64,000 nt of DNA, from contig JAOANU010000012.1 of assembly GCA_034387635.1 (NCBI GenBank), positions 372,001 to 436,000 on the forward strand, given 5' to 3'. A model generated the notes under the pieces. It was not told the DNA's origin. It worked only from the letters and a program-made list of their open reading frames with translations, and ran no database searches. This stretch comes from Rhodosporidiobolus odoratus. Lineage: Eukaryota > Basidiomycota > Microbotryomycetes > Sporidiobolales > Sporidiobolaceae. Below, in pieces: positions 33,617 through 46,496 of the stretch (position 1 is the first letter of the stretch; every line of letters begins with the position of its first letter). Made by a program: the position numbers and the translations under genes.

Positions 33617-36266
33617 TCAACCAAAAGGATTACGGAACCCAGTTGTCCCAATCGTCTGCACATGCTGCGTTTGCGGGGTCATAGCCTTCGGTATAAGGCT
33701 TGCCACATCCTTGGGCCCTCCAACCCCCGCACCGCTGAACTTGTTCCCGCCGCCGTTCCCGCCGCCGTAGACGTGCGAACGCCGCCGAGAGAGGTTGCGC
33801 GGTGCGACCGGAGTAGAGGTCTCATACGAGTGAGCCGACGACGCGGGGGAGGAAGGAGAAGAAGGGTGATGGTGAAAGTGAGGAGGGGCGAGGGAATGTC
33901 CCCCTGACGCTGCAGCCGAGTTTTTGCGAAGTTGTCCGACCACGCTCGAGGGGTCGTAACCTGGGTGAGCGCGAGGGTGGAAATCGTTCGATGGGGGCGC
34001 TTCGGATACTTCCGAGTAGGCGGACGAGGCGCTGCCGGAGCGATCGTTGCGCAGAGGATGGGAAGGGTACTTGTCTTCGTCGTCGGCGACGATGATAGGC
34101 AGCGGAGGGGAACGAACTGACGAGGAACGCTCGCGCTCGTAGCCGTACTGCTGGGACAGCCGAGCGCGGGCGGAGACATGACTGCCCTTGCGAAAGTCGT
34201 GCTCGACCGCGGTCGAAGCCATCGAGTAACGGTCGCTAACGCCAGAGCCATTGTGGTAGGAGGTGCGATTGCCGTGCGTCGTACGCTGAGAGTGCATGGA
34301 CGAGCGAGACGAGGCAGGCGGAGCGGACCAAGGGTTGCGGAACCCATTGACAGTGGTCGAATTGCCGCCGCCAACGGAAGGTTGGGGAGAGTAGGTTTGA
34401 GGGGTGTTGTGCGACGCGGGGCAGTCTTGGTGACGCGTAGATGGAACGGGAGGAATGGCCGGTGCGTTGGCAGCAACGACGCCACGGTTCGCCTGAACCT
34501 CCTCATGCCGACCGTGCCCGTGCCGGAGGCCGTCGAAGGAATTGCGGTGCTGTGTCAATGACTGCGAGGGGTTGGCGCAAGAACCGTCTGACTCCTTCGA
34601 CAGACGTCGGAAGACATCCTCAGCGTCTGAGCCGGCATTTGAAGCGTCGTCGCGAAGGGCGTCGAGGGGGAGTCGAACGGCGGAGGGGGCGGGTGAAGGA
34701 GCGCGGCTTGGCCGCGGCGGACTGACCTCGAGCGAAGACGTTGGCTGATCACGAGCACCGGCGTTCTGCGGGCGCGGTGCAGCTTTGCGCATTGGAGGAG
34801 GAGTGGCCGATCGAATGGAGGTCGGCGCACTGGGGCGGGGCAGAGCCGGGGAAGCGGAGCGAGTAGCGGCGGCAGGAGGAATGGTCGAATCGCGAAGGGA
34901 AGGAGCAAGGATTGCGTGAGCCGGAGACTTGCACCCCGGGTAAAGCGCGAAAGTCTCCATCCCTAGCGCTTCGACGAAGCCGTCGGGAAGGATGGGCGCC
35001 GAGATCGTAGGCGGCTTCTTGCTACGACCGCTCCATTTCGAAAAGCCGGACTTGCGACGAGCACGCTCGGGCGTGGCAGCCGAGTTGACCTTGACTGACG
35101 GGATGGGCGGAGCGACCTGCATCTTGACCGGCATCGGGGCAGAGGGAGTAGGGATAGCAGCTGCTCCCGCCTTCTTCCTTACGAGAGAAGGATCGATCGT
35201 GTGCACAGGCTGAGTCGGAGGTGGGGCGACTCGAGCAGAACGAGCGGGTGTGGGCATGGGGGGAGCGGGCGAAGAAGGGCGAGCCGGGGTAGCGAAGGCG
35301 GTTCTGTGGTGGGTGTGCGACTGTGCAGGGCGTTTAGAAGGAGTCGGAGCCGGGCGAGGAGGGGAGCCAGCGGAGCGATCACCCGAGTCAGCGTACTTGG
35401 GGTTGCCGAGTTGCGGGTTGTAGTTGACACTGCTCGGGGTAATCGGACCTTGCGAGGACGGCGCCGTCTCCGATGAGGACTTTCGCCGTTCGTCGTCTGC
35501 TCGGTGACCATGGGCCTCATGTGAAGAACCTCGTTGCTTCGGTCCAAGATCGCTATCGTCGCCCTCGAGCTGCAAATCCTCCTCGAAGCCTGGCTGCTCA
35601 GGCGGGCTGAAAGCGTAGTCCCGTACCCAACCCGTCTCCCTGTCGTCCGCACCGCGTCCGCCACCACCATAGAGCCCCGTCTTCCCGCGTTCATCCCAAG
35701 GCTCGTGAGCTTGAGGCTGAGGCGAAGGTAGCTCGTACCCCTCGAAAGCCTCCTGCCTGTCTCGCGCATTCGGCGTGCGGAGAGGCTCAGTTTGCGGCAC
35801 CTCGTAAGCGTAGTCCCCCTCTGTGTCTTCACCACCATCGTCCTCGCTGTAATAGTCGGCGTACATATCGACGTAGGCGTCGAAGACGCTGTCCGGTCGG
35901 GTCGAAGGGTCGTCTACGCCGGTGTAAGTGGTGAGGAAGTTGCCGTCTTGCTGATTGCGAGGGATGGGGCGTTGGTTCTGCAAAAAGAAACGTAAGCAAG
36001 GCGAGTTCGGACTGCTTGACTTGTGATGAGACGGAACGCACCGATTCCCAGCCCATTTCGTCAGGTCTTAAGTCCGCACGATACTCCGGGTCCCGCCCAT
36101 GCATGTCGTACGATATGGCCAGGCCGTTCTGCAAGCGCCCCGTCTCGCCGCCATTCCCGCCGTACGGCTTGCTACTCTTCGGAAACATCAAATCGTCGTA
36201 TTGCGGTGCTTGCTTCGTGGTTTGCAGCGGCTCATTGCGAGAGCCGTAATGGTGTGTGGAGGGCAT
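33617..36266 (-). CDS. Disordered Pro/Ser-rich protein of unknown function
   Basis: Two exons: 36266-36042 and 35977-33617, with a 64-base intron (36041-35978). The product is about 860 residues, almost entirely Pro, Ser, Ala, Arg and Gly with charged patches, so it is probably intrinsically disordered. I recognise no enzyme domain, signal peptide or membrane segment. Two islands look ordered: an acidic, Tyr-rich piece near residues 100-125 (VFDAYVDMYADYYSEDDGG) and a mid-protein stretch of basic residues followed by LPDGFVEALGMETFALYPGC. The tail has two GFRNP motifs, the second at the very C-terminus (GFRNPFG). The first exon supplies the start (MPSTHHYGSRNEPL). An adaptor or cell-surface signalling role would be typical for such proteins, but nothing here proves it. 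Confidence 0.75.
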
Positions 36267-37127
36267 GAGGCGTTGCTCGATAGGACGAGAGAAAGTCGAG
36301 TAAAGACGTCGATTCGGGAAGAAAGATGAGCGAGGCGTGCTCCACTTCGCTCGCGAGGCTACAACGTTTCCCGGGATACGCTAGAGAAGACGTATGTAGC
36401 GCTAGTGGGCGTAAAGAGGTATGCTAGCTGGACGATGGACCTTCGGGAGAGGTGCGAGTATATGGTTGGAGCGTTGGGAGTGACGGAGAAAAGGCTGGTT
36501 ACAAGGGAGTGGGTTAAGAATGATCGCACTGCTTCGGCGAGGAAAGACTTACCTAGTTGCCTCTTGTCTCGTGGCTTCCAGAATCGGATAGCGTTTAAGT
36601 CCTCCCAAACCTGGAATTACTCTCGAGGTAGGTCAAACCGCCAGGAGAGGAAATACGCAGGGGTATCCTGCGTCAAACAGAGGTCTGGAAGCATGTCCTT
36701 AGCATGGCTGGACAGGAAAAGGCTCAGATGGGAAGGTCGCAGAAAGATGGCGGGTCAGGAGTTTCGGTTCACCTCCCCGCTGCTGTACCGTGGCTGTATC
36801 GCCATATCTTCCAATTCCCACGCTAGCGTCACAGTGGACGCCACGAGAGTGCACAAAGCCGTCTCAGCTATTTCAATACCAGAACCATCGCGAGGAGCCG
36901 GCAGCCGCGATTTGCTTTTTCTCGGTTTCCAGTGTCCCGCTTCAGACTCTCTACCAATGCAGGCAGAAAATGGACATATAACAAATGAATTAGCAGGCTC
37001 TGACGCCCAGTAGGTATATAAGGTGTGCTGAAAGAAGTACTGAGTACAGCGGGCGGGAAATAATCGGCGAGACTAGGTAAAGAGGAAAGAGAAAGATCGT
37101 GTATATGGAACGAGGTCATGCGTGTGT
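36267..37127. other. Intergenic region, no supported gene
   Basis: About 0.86 kb between two minus-strand genes. It holds the promoter of the disordered-protein gene and the 3' end of the channel gene. An open frame of 202 codons on + (36405-37013) lacks any motif and is treated as chance. Confidence 0.45.
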
Positions 37128-40100
37128 TCAAATGTCCCTGCAGGAGGCGGCGGTAACGTCAGTCATTGCAGTAGACAAAGAAAATGAGAATAGAACGCAC
37201 TGAGACGGGTCCCAATCCTCGCCAGGCGGGCTGCGGTCGATGTCGACCTTGCCCTTCTCGTTCATCACCGCTCCCTCTGACGAAACGTCAACCTGAAGAG
37301 ACCGACACTGTCAGTAGCTGGACTGTAGGGGTTGACGTAGAGAAAACAGCTCACCCCTGCCGCCCTCGTTCCCTCAACCTCATCGCGGTACAACCCCTGC
37401 GGATCCTGCGGGATCCACACAATGTTATAGCCCTGGTACGTAGCCGGGTGGTCGAACGCGTTCTTGTCGAGGTGCTCGTCGCCAGGGAGAGTCGCGTTTC
37501 CTTCGTTGTTGTGCTGTTCTTGTTCTCGCTGCTCGGCCGCGTCGGAAGTCTCGACGGCACGGAGGGGCTTGCCATGCTCTTCGAAGGAGGAGCGAGCGGG
37601 AGGAGGGAAGGCTGCAGTGACAAGGCGGAGAATTGTCAGAACACGTCAATGCAAAGATGGGCAGAAGGAACGGAGAACGCACTCGACTCGTCCTTCTCCC
37701 TCGCAGTGGTACCGTTGGTGGTCGAAGCGCCCAGAGCGTTGCCGCTGTCCTTGCCCGAGCCGGTCTTCGAGCCGTCGTACGAGTGGCCGGAAGCCTCAGC
37801 CACCCTACCAGCAACCGACAGAGGGAGGTATTGAACGAGGGGGTGGTAACCCTTGACCATCAAGATGTGGAAACCGATCGTGATGACGATGAGGACGACC
37901 ATGATAGCGCCTGTGGGTTTAGGCGCGTGAATGATAGCACAGCTTGCGAAGTTAAGGGGAAAGGGGCTAACCTTCTGGAATCGCTGACTGGTTCTTGTTC
38001 TCATCCTGCGCGAGGAAGAACAGACCGCACATGCAGAGCTGTTCGATGTAGAGACCAACGAAGATGTGCGTGATCGCCTTGGGGAAGAAAAGACCGCCCG
38101 TCTCGGTAGCCGGCTGGGTGTCGATAACGTGGAGGAAGAGGTACTGCAGGCATTTGGAATTGAATGAGTCAAAGAGTTTCCGAAGGGAGGCGACGGAGCA
38201 TGCTTACCTTGTAGACAAACCAGAAGAGAGTGAACGCCATGAGAGCGAAACCGCATACGAGAGGGGAGATGACAGAGTAGGTCAACCCGATGACGGTGAG
38301 GAGGGTCATGGACGGCCACTGTAAGCAGGCAGGGTCAGCCTCACGGTCTCTGGAACAAGAAGCAAGATAGAATGCACCATGGTACCCCACGCGACGCTAG
38401 CCATGGTGTACTTAATGTTCCAGACGGAGCGAGGAGTCGAGCCGAGGAGGATGAGCTTGACGTAGTAGAGAACGAGCTTGGCGACCTGGAGGAGGGCACC
38501 GGCGGCTCCAGCAAGCGAGGTAGTGACCTAGTGTAGCCAAGCGGGTCAGCCATGCCGGAGTAGCCAGCGGAAATTCACGAGCCAGCTCACGAAGTAGGTA
38601 AGGAAGAAGGTTGATGCGGCGGGAAGCTGAGTCGCGAGGAGCGTGACAGCACTTCCCGGGTTCTTGAAGATGGCAGGAATAGCTTTGACGAGACCGGACG
38701 CGAGGGTGACAATGAGGAAACCGTGGATGACCTGGAACAGGAAGTATCGGGTCATGAGGGAAAGCTCGATGCCGGTGCGAAGGGGAATGCCCTCGAAGCG
38801 GGCGAGCACTGGCAGACAGATAGACTGATCAGACACCGGCCGCGAAGAAAGAGACGAAAGGAAGAGACGTACGCCTCAGTACGATCGGAAGGAGGATGAA
38901 GAGGACGGCGAGCGCAGCAGGAGGAAGAGCACCCTGAATAATACCGTTGACAGCTGCAGATCCCGAATGGGTAAGTGAGTGCGGAGCTCGACCGTATTGA
39001 GAGGAAAGGCGCACGGGTAGGCAGAGTGCAGAGCCACGAAAGCCACGATGCCGAGATACAGAGCGCGCTGACGTTGGAGATAAGACCAACGAAGGCGACC
39101 GGGAAAGACCAAAGGATGATGAGACCGAGGGTGGCGGCCCACGAGGCGGCGTAGCGAAGACGAGCTTGGTACGGGTTGATGTTGAGGTTACCCCAGATGA
39201 CGTCCTCCTGACCAACCTCGAGGTAGCGGGTAGACATGCGAAGCGGGGCGTGGTGGTTCAGGCACCTGTACAAGAGGGACTAACGTTAGCAAATCGGGAA
39301 GAGGCGGACCTTGAGAGAACGAGCCTACTGAGCAAACATGTGCGCTGCCATCTGCGTGTGGAACTGGATGAAAGCGGCCGATTCGGTCGGATACTTCTCG
39401 CTACCACTGCCACCGCCGAGTAATTCGCGCTCCGTCTCAAGCTCCTTGGTCGTCTGAGCAATTTCCTCACGCGCCCAGTCAATGGTGTCGACCTTCTTGC
39501 CCCAAAGCCCGAGCGGGCCGAGCTTGTGGGTCGGACGCTTCTTCTGCGGGACGTAGCGCATGACCTCTGCCTTTTTAGCTTCGTGGTCAAGCTCGGGAGT
39601 GTCGATGTTCTTCTTCTTGTTCTTCTTGATCTGCTTGGTGGCGAGCTTGAGGATCTTGGTCTCGGCCGATTCGAGCTTCTTGCAAGCCTTCTCGCGGCGG
39701 TCGTAAAGGTCGGGCAGCTCCTTAAGGTCGCTGGGGGATTGAACAGCGTGTGAGCCGGGGCAGACATGCAAGGATAGGAGATCGCGAGCGTACCGAGCAA
39801 ACCAAATGCGCTTGGCTCCACCAGGAAGAACGCTGCAGAAACGGTTCATGGCGTTCTGGTTGAGGAACTCCTTTGGGACGCCGGTAACGAGCACAGTCTT
39901 TGACTGAGCAAGTCGGGCGTGGTCCTTCGACATGAGGAAGTCTTGACGAAGAACGATGAAGTGGGCGTATTCCCGCTTGATGAGGTAGAAGACCCAGACT
40001 GCGGAGGAACGGAGGGTCAGAACGTGCGATACATCATGGCTGGCAGAGACGAGACTCACAGGTAAGGATCCACACGATGATAAGGTGCGCGGCGTAGCGG

Positions 40101-40912
40101 GGCTGCTCCGAAGTGCCGACGTTACCAAAGGTGAACTTGGTGATACCGCTACCGCTGCCAGCGGACCCGGCTGCGTCGACCGGAAGAAGGATAATCCAGG
40201 TGACGGCCATGCTGCATAAGGTAAAGAAAGCAAGGGTGAGAAAAACTGGCCTCATCAAAGCGGAAAAGGAGGAGAGCAACGCACAAAGGAGCGAAGACCT
40301 CCATCATGAGGAAGAGGAAGCGAACGAATACATAGGCGTCGAGGCCGTTCTTGTGCAGGATTTCGGTTGCCGGCGTTCGTATCACGTGTGGTATCCATCC
40401 CAAGAGTGAATGCGGCAGAGAGTCGACCCGTTTACTACAGAAGAGCGAAGCAAGGTCAGTATCGGCTGTAAGTGATTATCCCATGTGCGCAAGTTTCGGC
40501 TCGCCCCCGCAACTGCCTCTTGACCGCCTAATGTTCCTACATCTGTGGGAAAGCAGTCCGCTTACTTGGGTGCGACGCGGTAGGAGCGAGGATCGTAAAT
40601 CTGACGGAAGCGGTTCTTGATAACGATGAAGACCGCCAGCTGCAATTTCGCAGTGAACGTAAAAGACGACCTCATCAGCCGGTGGTTTTGCGTTACGTTC
40701 AGGCAGGACAAGCGCACCTGGATGCCCGCAACGATAAGACCTGTCACGAAGGCGGTGATGAAGGTCTCGGTACTCTTGTTGGCTGCAGAAAGAGCAAGTC
40801 GCCAAAGAAGTCAGCTGTTTTCTCCTAACAAGTTGTCCTACTCAACGTCGGATCGCCCAGACGCGGTTGACGTACTAACATCCTCGCCGGTGAGATCCCC
40901 TGCCGACGCCAT
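37128..40912 (-). CDS. CSC1/OSCA-type multi-pass channel protein (DUF221 family)
   Basis: Member of the calcium-permeable stress-gated cation channel family, related to yeast Csc1/Rsn1/Phm7. Many exons on the minus strand. Exon 1 runs 40912-40876 (MASAGDLTGEDV) and joins NKSTETFITAFVTGLIVAGIQ, the first membrane segment. The order fits the family: N-terminal membrane helices with a YRVAPK and a HKNGLDAYVFVRFL segment, then a cytosolic domain (LVTGVPKEFL, DLYDRREKACKKLESAE, many Lys). Next comes the AFIQFHTQMAAHMFAQ piece and the WGNLNINPYQARLRY segment that opens the pore domain. Further helices follow (IILWSFPVAFVGLISN, TYFVS, FALMAFTLFWFVYK). The cytosolic tail contains a QGYNIVWIPQDPQG motif, and the last exon adds only a few residues before the TGA at 37128-37130. 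Exon-by-exon borders in the middle were not all checked. Confidence 0.82.
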
Positions 40913-41648
40913 GGTGAATACCGATGTTTAGTGTGCAGCTAAAGAAAGCAACAGGGGAGAAAGAGTGCGGAGGACGGGGGATTGCTGCGCGGGGTTGCGG
41001 GCGGGTTGAGCTCTGATACTGATTCGAGGGTCGCTGTACGCGTACTGACCTGAAAGTGAGGTGCCAGATGCGCTTAATCTGGGAAAGAGCGCTGAGAGAG
41101 GTGCGAGGGGTGTCTAGTCCAGAAGAGGTAATGAGCCAACAAGTCGTGCAGCACTGCGACAATGCATGATCTTACCTTGAGTGTGGCTAGTACCGTATGC
41201 TACAGCACCTTGGTCCCTAGCCTTGTAGCTTGACTGAGGACGAGGGTCGAGAGAGGCTAGCGAAGTTGAATGGACGGAAGGGAGGCGAGGAGTTGATTGA
41301 TGCGGATCGACAATGCGGTGTAGGCGAAGATGACGCGCTGAGGTCGACAGTAGGTCTTGCCTTGGGTCTTGCTGTGAGTCGTTCCTGAGCAGACCAAGCC
41401 AGCCAAGGTCGATGTTAAGGAGTGAACATAGATCAGGACAAGCTAGCGCATTCTGATGACGACCTGGTGCGACACTTTTTAATTCAGCCGTTTTTTTTCT
41501 CTGACCTTTTCATGCTCCTCCCACGCTCTCCTCTGACAGAGCGCAGATCATCGTCATCGCGTCACCCTGATATGTGGGTAACGAGTTGCAACTCCATACG
41601 CCGGCAGGAGCATGTCAGCAAAGCCCACCTCTTCTTCTAAGTGCCGTT
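40913..41648. other. Intergenic region upstream of the channel gene
   Basis: About 0.74 kb between two minus-strand genes. No gene or repeat is supported. A short poly-T tract is present near 41480-41500. Confidence 0.45.
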
Positions 41649-44600
41649 TCATTGTCCGTTCATACCCGATGAGCCGCCGTTCTCCAGTCCAGGCATGTGA
41701 CTGCGCCGTGAAGGCAGAGAGAAGTCAGTTCCGGACGGAAGCGGCGGACAAAGGCAAGGGAAGGAGAAAACGCACAGTTGCTGACTGCCGGCTCCCATCG
41801 CCGCTGCACCTACCGCATCCGCAGTCGCCAGCGGCTGTCGAGCCATGACGCTTGCTGGGTCTTCGTCGACCTCTACAGGGTTGATCGCGTCGGCGGCGGC
41901 GGAATCGGAGGAATGGCTCGAGTTGGCCATGGCGATCTGAGGGCAAAGAGAAAAGTCAGACCCCGCAGGTTTCTCCCCAAAGGACAGCTGAGAGCCACGC
42001 CGCAAAGCGACTATAGGCAGTGCCTCCTGCGAGATAGACGGCGGTGACCTAGGCCAGAACCGACAGGGGCAGAAAAGGGACGACAACGTGTGCCACCAGA
42101 AGAAGGCATTGACGCACCATCTCAATCTCCTCCATAAGCGTAGCATGCCTATACTCAGCCCTCAAATTCGGTACATTCGTCTTGTGAATCTGGTTGCCGA
42201 CCTTGCCAGGAAGGTACCAGTCATGTCCGAGCCAGTGTCGCTTGATCTCCATCTCGAAGCCGGACTGTAGGCACGAGTTGCGGGCTAGTTCGCACATATC
42301 TGCATACCCACTCGAAAGAGAGCGGAACAGGAAAAGAAGAAGGTGAGCCTGTGCCTTGCGTGCAAGAAAGTAGAAACGCCAGGTGGAACGAGACTGACCT
42401 GCTGGCGAAAGTTTGTAGATCTGCGCAGCCACCGAGTACTCCTCGAGTAGCGGTTCCTGCAGATTTATAAGGTCAACACGATACTTGGACAATCTGTAGT
42501 TGGAGGAGAAGCATGCTCACCTTGGTGAAGTGGAATTGAAGCGGGTCGTCGGTGCTAAGACTGACATTGAGCCCAGCGCGGAAGAAGTTAGGCAAAGGGT
42601 TCCGCTCATAAGTAAGGAAAAGAGCGTTGTTCGAAAGGGGAGACATGGCAATCTGCATCCTAAATCATCAGTGACGAGTTCAAGAATGGTAGGAAGAGGA
42701 AGGAAGGGGGCAAACGCACCCCGATCTGCTTAAGGTAGAAAAGGTATTGCAGCGCAGGGACCTTGCGCAGGAGAATGCCGTGCGAGATAGAGTGCGATGT
42801 AAGAAATGCAGAGGTAAGATGATCGGTGTCGCCTGCTTCGCCAGCGTGCGGACGAAGCCAGAAGGTGTCTGCCAGGTAGTCGCGGTCAGCAAAACGACAT
42901 GATCTGCAGTGATTCAATGTCAGCGGGACGTACTAAAGCCGCGCTCGTGTCGCCAATTGTTGAGCGAAGTTATGTTGGCGAAGAGGAAGTAAAGCCAGTA
43001 AGAGTAAGGTGCTGCGTAAGCGTCAACGTCAGTGTACGGCCTTCTCGTTGGCGAGGGCGAGGACGACGCACGATTCTGCGTCGTATTCCAGTCTTTCGGC
43101 ACCGGGAACTTGCGGTAGAGCCTCCGCTCTGCCTTGGACTCGTCGTCTACACTGTCAAAGCCGACGACACGCTGGAGAAGGATGTGCAGCTCGGGATGCG
43201 ACGTAGGGTCCGCGGTGACCTCGAAAAGCGGCTCGAAGATGTCTGATGGAACGCAGGCGCGTGAGCAAGCTAGCGAGCATTGCCAAGGAAGAGAAGCAAC
43301 GCACTCCGAACAACCTCTTCAAAGTCACTGACGTTTCCGCTCTTCTTGAAGACATCGTACAACCGAGGAATCTGGATGAGCCATCGCACGTTGTCGGAGA
43401 AGAGCTCATTCGCGATGACCCATTTTGCGAGTTTGTCCCATTCTGCGGTATTCCTGCGAGACAGGCACATGAGCGAGGGGCGACCGGATCAGGACTGGAA
43501 AGCGAAATGTACCGGCCGTAGATGGAGATGCGATATTCGGACTGCTGGTACTTGTTTCGCTCGAGGTCGGTGAAGATCTCCTTCGTGATTTCGGCGAGGT
43601 ATCGGCCTTCGACATAGCTGCGGGCAGGCATCCAGGATGAGTCTCGTGTGTAAAGCAGTAGGATCGAAGTTCCCTCGTCATGTTGAGAGAGGCGAGGAGA
43701 ACTACGTACTTGTCCGTCTTTAGGAAGATCTCCCTCAGCCTGCTCTCGCCGAGCGGATTGTACTTCAGGTTGAACTTGTCAAAACCTGTCGGTAGTGGCG
43801 AGGTGTACAGCGCGTCTTTCGAGGTCGAGAAGGTACGTGGAGAAAGAAAAGCACGCACGGTGGAACGAGTCTTGGTGAGCATGCATGTCGAGGGTGTCGA
43901 TGGAGAGATCGTAAGCAGTCAGGTTTAGCGACTCGAACACCTCTCGTAAGCTCATTGCCTTTCCGTCGCGGAAGATCACGGTTTCCTGCGTGTAGTTGAG
44001 AAAGGAGTATGAGCATCATTTAGCTTGAGCAAAGCCAGAGAGGGAAGCGAGGCCACGCACGTCAGGACACCTTTTCATCTTACTCTTCACGAAGCGAAGG
44101 AGGTGCTTCTGATTCATCGAAGCACTGTGGTGAACATGAGTGTCGACCTTTCGGACATTGTAGAAATCTCGATGGGAGACCCGCTGCAGCTCACGAATAG
44201 AGGGTCAGTCTACCTTGCCTGCTCAGGTCTCAGATTGTGAGCGTACCTTCATCTCGGCCATCTCTTTGTACTCGTTGAGCAGGACGTAGAGATTCCACTT
44301 ACTCTCCAGGTACCGGAGACGTCGCCATGCGAAGGACTTTGCGGGACCGTCGGAGATGACGGACAGCACTTCGTCAAGATCTTGGAAGTACTCCTTGATG
44401 GTTGGGACAGTGTACAGCGGTTTCGAAGACTCTACGCCGGCTGCAAAGGAAAGGCGTTAGAATCAGAAAGAAGTCTTCGGGCTCTTCGCAAGCTGCCCCT
44501 CCCGAGCCTAGTAGACAGTTAGAACCCAAGGGAGTTGCGTACCTTCGTCATACACCTGATACACGCCGTTCTTATCCAGCGCGAACCTCCTCCTCGTCCC

Positions 44601-45645
44601 TTCCTTCTCCTTCTGCGGAATGTCCACCGTCTCCCTCTGAAACTTCCGCCTCTTTGCCTCCCTTTCCGCAATCGCTTCCGTAGTCTCCGCCGAATCAAAC
44701 GCAAAAGGATCTCGCTCCTTCCAATGTGGATCGGGTGGCGGAGGGTAGACCATCCACTTTTTGAAGTTTTCGGGAAGGTTGACGGGAAGGGTGGAAGAGG
44801 TGGAAGCGTAGGAGGGGGAGGAGGAAGAGGTGAAGTCGCCGTCATAGTTGGCGGGGTTGTCTTCGAGGCGCTGGCGGGAGAGGGCCATGTACTTGTCGCG
44901 AAGGTCGAGGCAACGCTGGAACGAGGCATACAAGGCGCGCAGTTCGGCTGTGATGGCCTCGTTTGGGTTTTCTGCACGCAGAAGGTAGTCAGGGATGCTC
45001 CAAGTGTATAGGAGAGAGAATGTGCGCACGAGCAGTGAAACCCTCATCGATTTCTTCCGCATCTTCTAACTCATGATTCAGCTTTGGCGGACCATGCTCT
45101 GCAGTTCCGTTCCAGATGTCGTCTGCCAGCCCAGGTTCAGCTCCTCCAGTGGCTTCTTTTTTCGCTTGTCGAGGGCTGCTAGGTCCTGCTCGAGGCCCAA
45201 AGCCTGAACTTGCGCTTCGAGGCGAAGTGGGGTCGCCTTTCAGGCGCGAGGCTGTTGAACCAGAAACTGAGAAGGTGCGGACTCGGGACGACGTAGAGCC
45301 AGACGGGGAAGATGGCGATGGGGACAAGGAAAGGCTGCCAAGGGAGAGGCGCTCGACGGAAGGTTGACCGGTGAGGGATTTGGCGGTACCAGGGGGAGGA
45401 ACATGAGTCGGCAGCTCAGCGCGGAATGCGCCCGCATCCTGTGAGGAAAAGGCGTGAGGCCTGTCGAAGATTGTATGGGAAGGCTGGGGACGTACTATCA
45501 GGTGTGCCCTCTCGTCCTTGAAAGTGAAAACGGCATTTGTAGTGATCGCCGGCGACGGAGGCGCAGACCCCTGCGGCGTGACGGTCGCAGAGCTTTGTTG
45601 GCTGAGGAGCTGTGGCCGAAGCGTTTGGGACGGGGAGTCATCCAT
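41649..45645 (-). CDS. AMD1: AMP deaminase
   Basis: Converts AMP to IMP and ammonia in the purine nucleotide cycle. A long multi-exon minus-strand gene. The first ATG is at 45645 (MDDSPSQ); about 200 N-terminal residues are Ser/Pro-rich and disordered. The conserved region begins with [19 protein letters not shown] and [18 protein letters not shown]. Zinc-binding histidines lie in [52 protein letters not shown] and YRISIYGR follow. The catalytic signature is [17 protein letters not shown], then [20 protein letters not shown] and [13 protein letters not shown]. The C-terminal extension is Ala/Ser-rich and ends [16 protein letters not shown]. All catalytic motifs are intact. The frame is open slightly upstream of 45645 but has no earlier ATG. 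Confidence 0.95.
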
Positions 45646-46496
45646 GGCGACGTCGACTGGAGGATTGACCCGAGACAGGGAGAAAAGGACGAAGGATGAC
45701 GGGGCAGAGACGGACTGCACTAGGACTATGTCAGCTCTCCAGCACGCAGTGATTCTCTGACCTCTCCGCCCCCTCTGCAGTCCTTCGTACGCTTGCGACC
45801 CCAGTGTTTCTCCTCCGTCATCTGTGTCGCGCTACACTCGCCGCGCAAAGCTCGTCGAGGATGCACGACAGGCTAGAGCAGATATCCAGCTTACACGATG
45901 CTGTGAGCTTGCCAGGAAGCAGCAGACTGAGCAAGGCGTGCAGTCAATGCAAGAGCAGACGGATCGAGGAGGAGAAGTCCGAAAAAAGGTCACCCCGCAC
46001 TCCTCATTGGATGGGAAAGACAAGCACGGCGGCCAGTCTGTAGATACTCTGACTGGTGTCTCTGGCTGAATCGGAAGGCTGCTTGTTACCTTGAGAAAAA
46101 GGAGAAAATGGGTAGAAAAGTCAGATCCGTTTGATCTCATCGTTCGCAGCACCGGCGACGTTGGCGGCCTGCAGGAGCTGTTTCCTCTTCTTCCTTCCCT
46201 TCCCTGCCTGGAACATACGCTTCACTTTGCTGCTCCGCTCGCAATGACAACCAGACGCAAGACCGTGGCAAGACGAGAGAGACGCTCCAGCCTTAGGGGG
46301 GACTCGTTGAGATCGGAGTCCCCCCCGCGCTTTCTGCGAATTGCTTGGCAAACATTCTCCGCCACCCTTGAGTCTCTTCTCTCCCCTCCTTGCTCCCAGT
46401 ACTTCTCACGGAAAACCCTAGTGACTCTATACTCCCAACGCCATTGAGCTTCCGCATTCTTCCCGTCACTCGTTCACCACCGCTTGCTTTCACACC
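45646..46496. promoter_or_regulatory. Divergent promoter region between AMP deaminase and the secreted glycoprotein
   Basis: An 851-base gap between divergent genes. Its right end is C/T-rich before the ATG at 46497. No defined operator motif or gene could be recognised. Confidence 0.45.

Noticed and set aside
36405..37013. 202-codon plus-strand frame in the gap left of the channel gene
   Set aside because: No motif and no sign of codon bias like the neighbouring genes.
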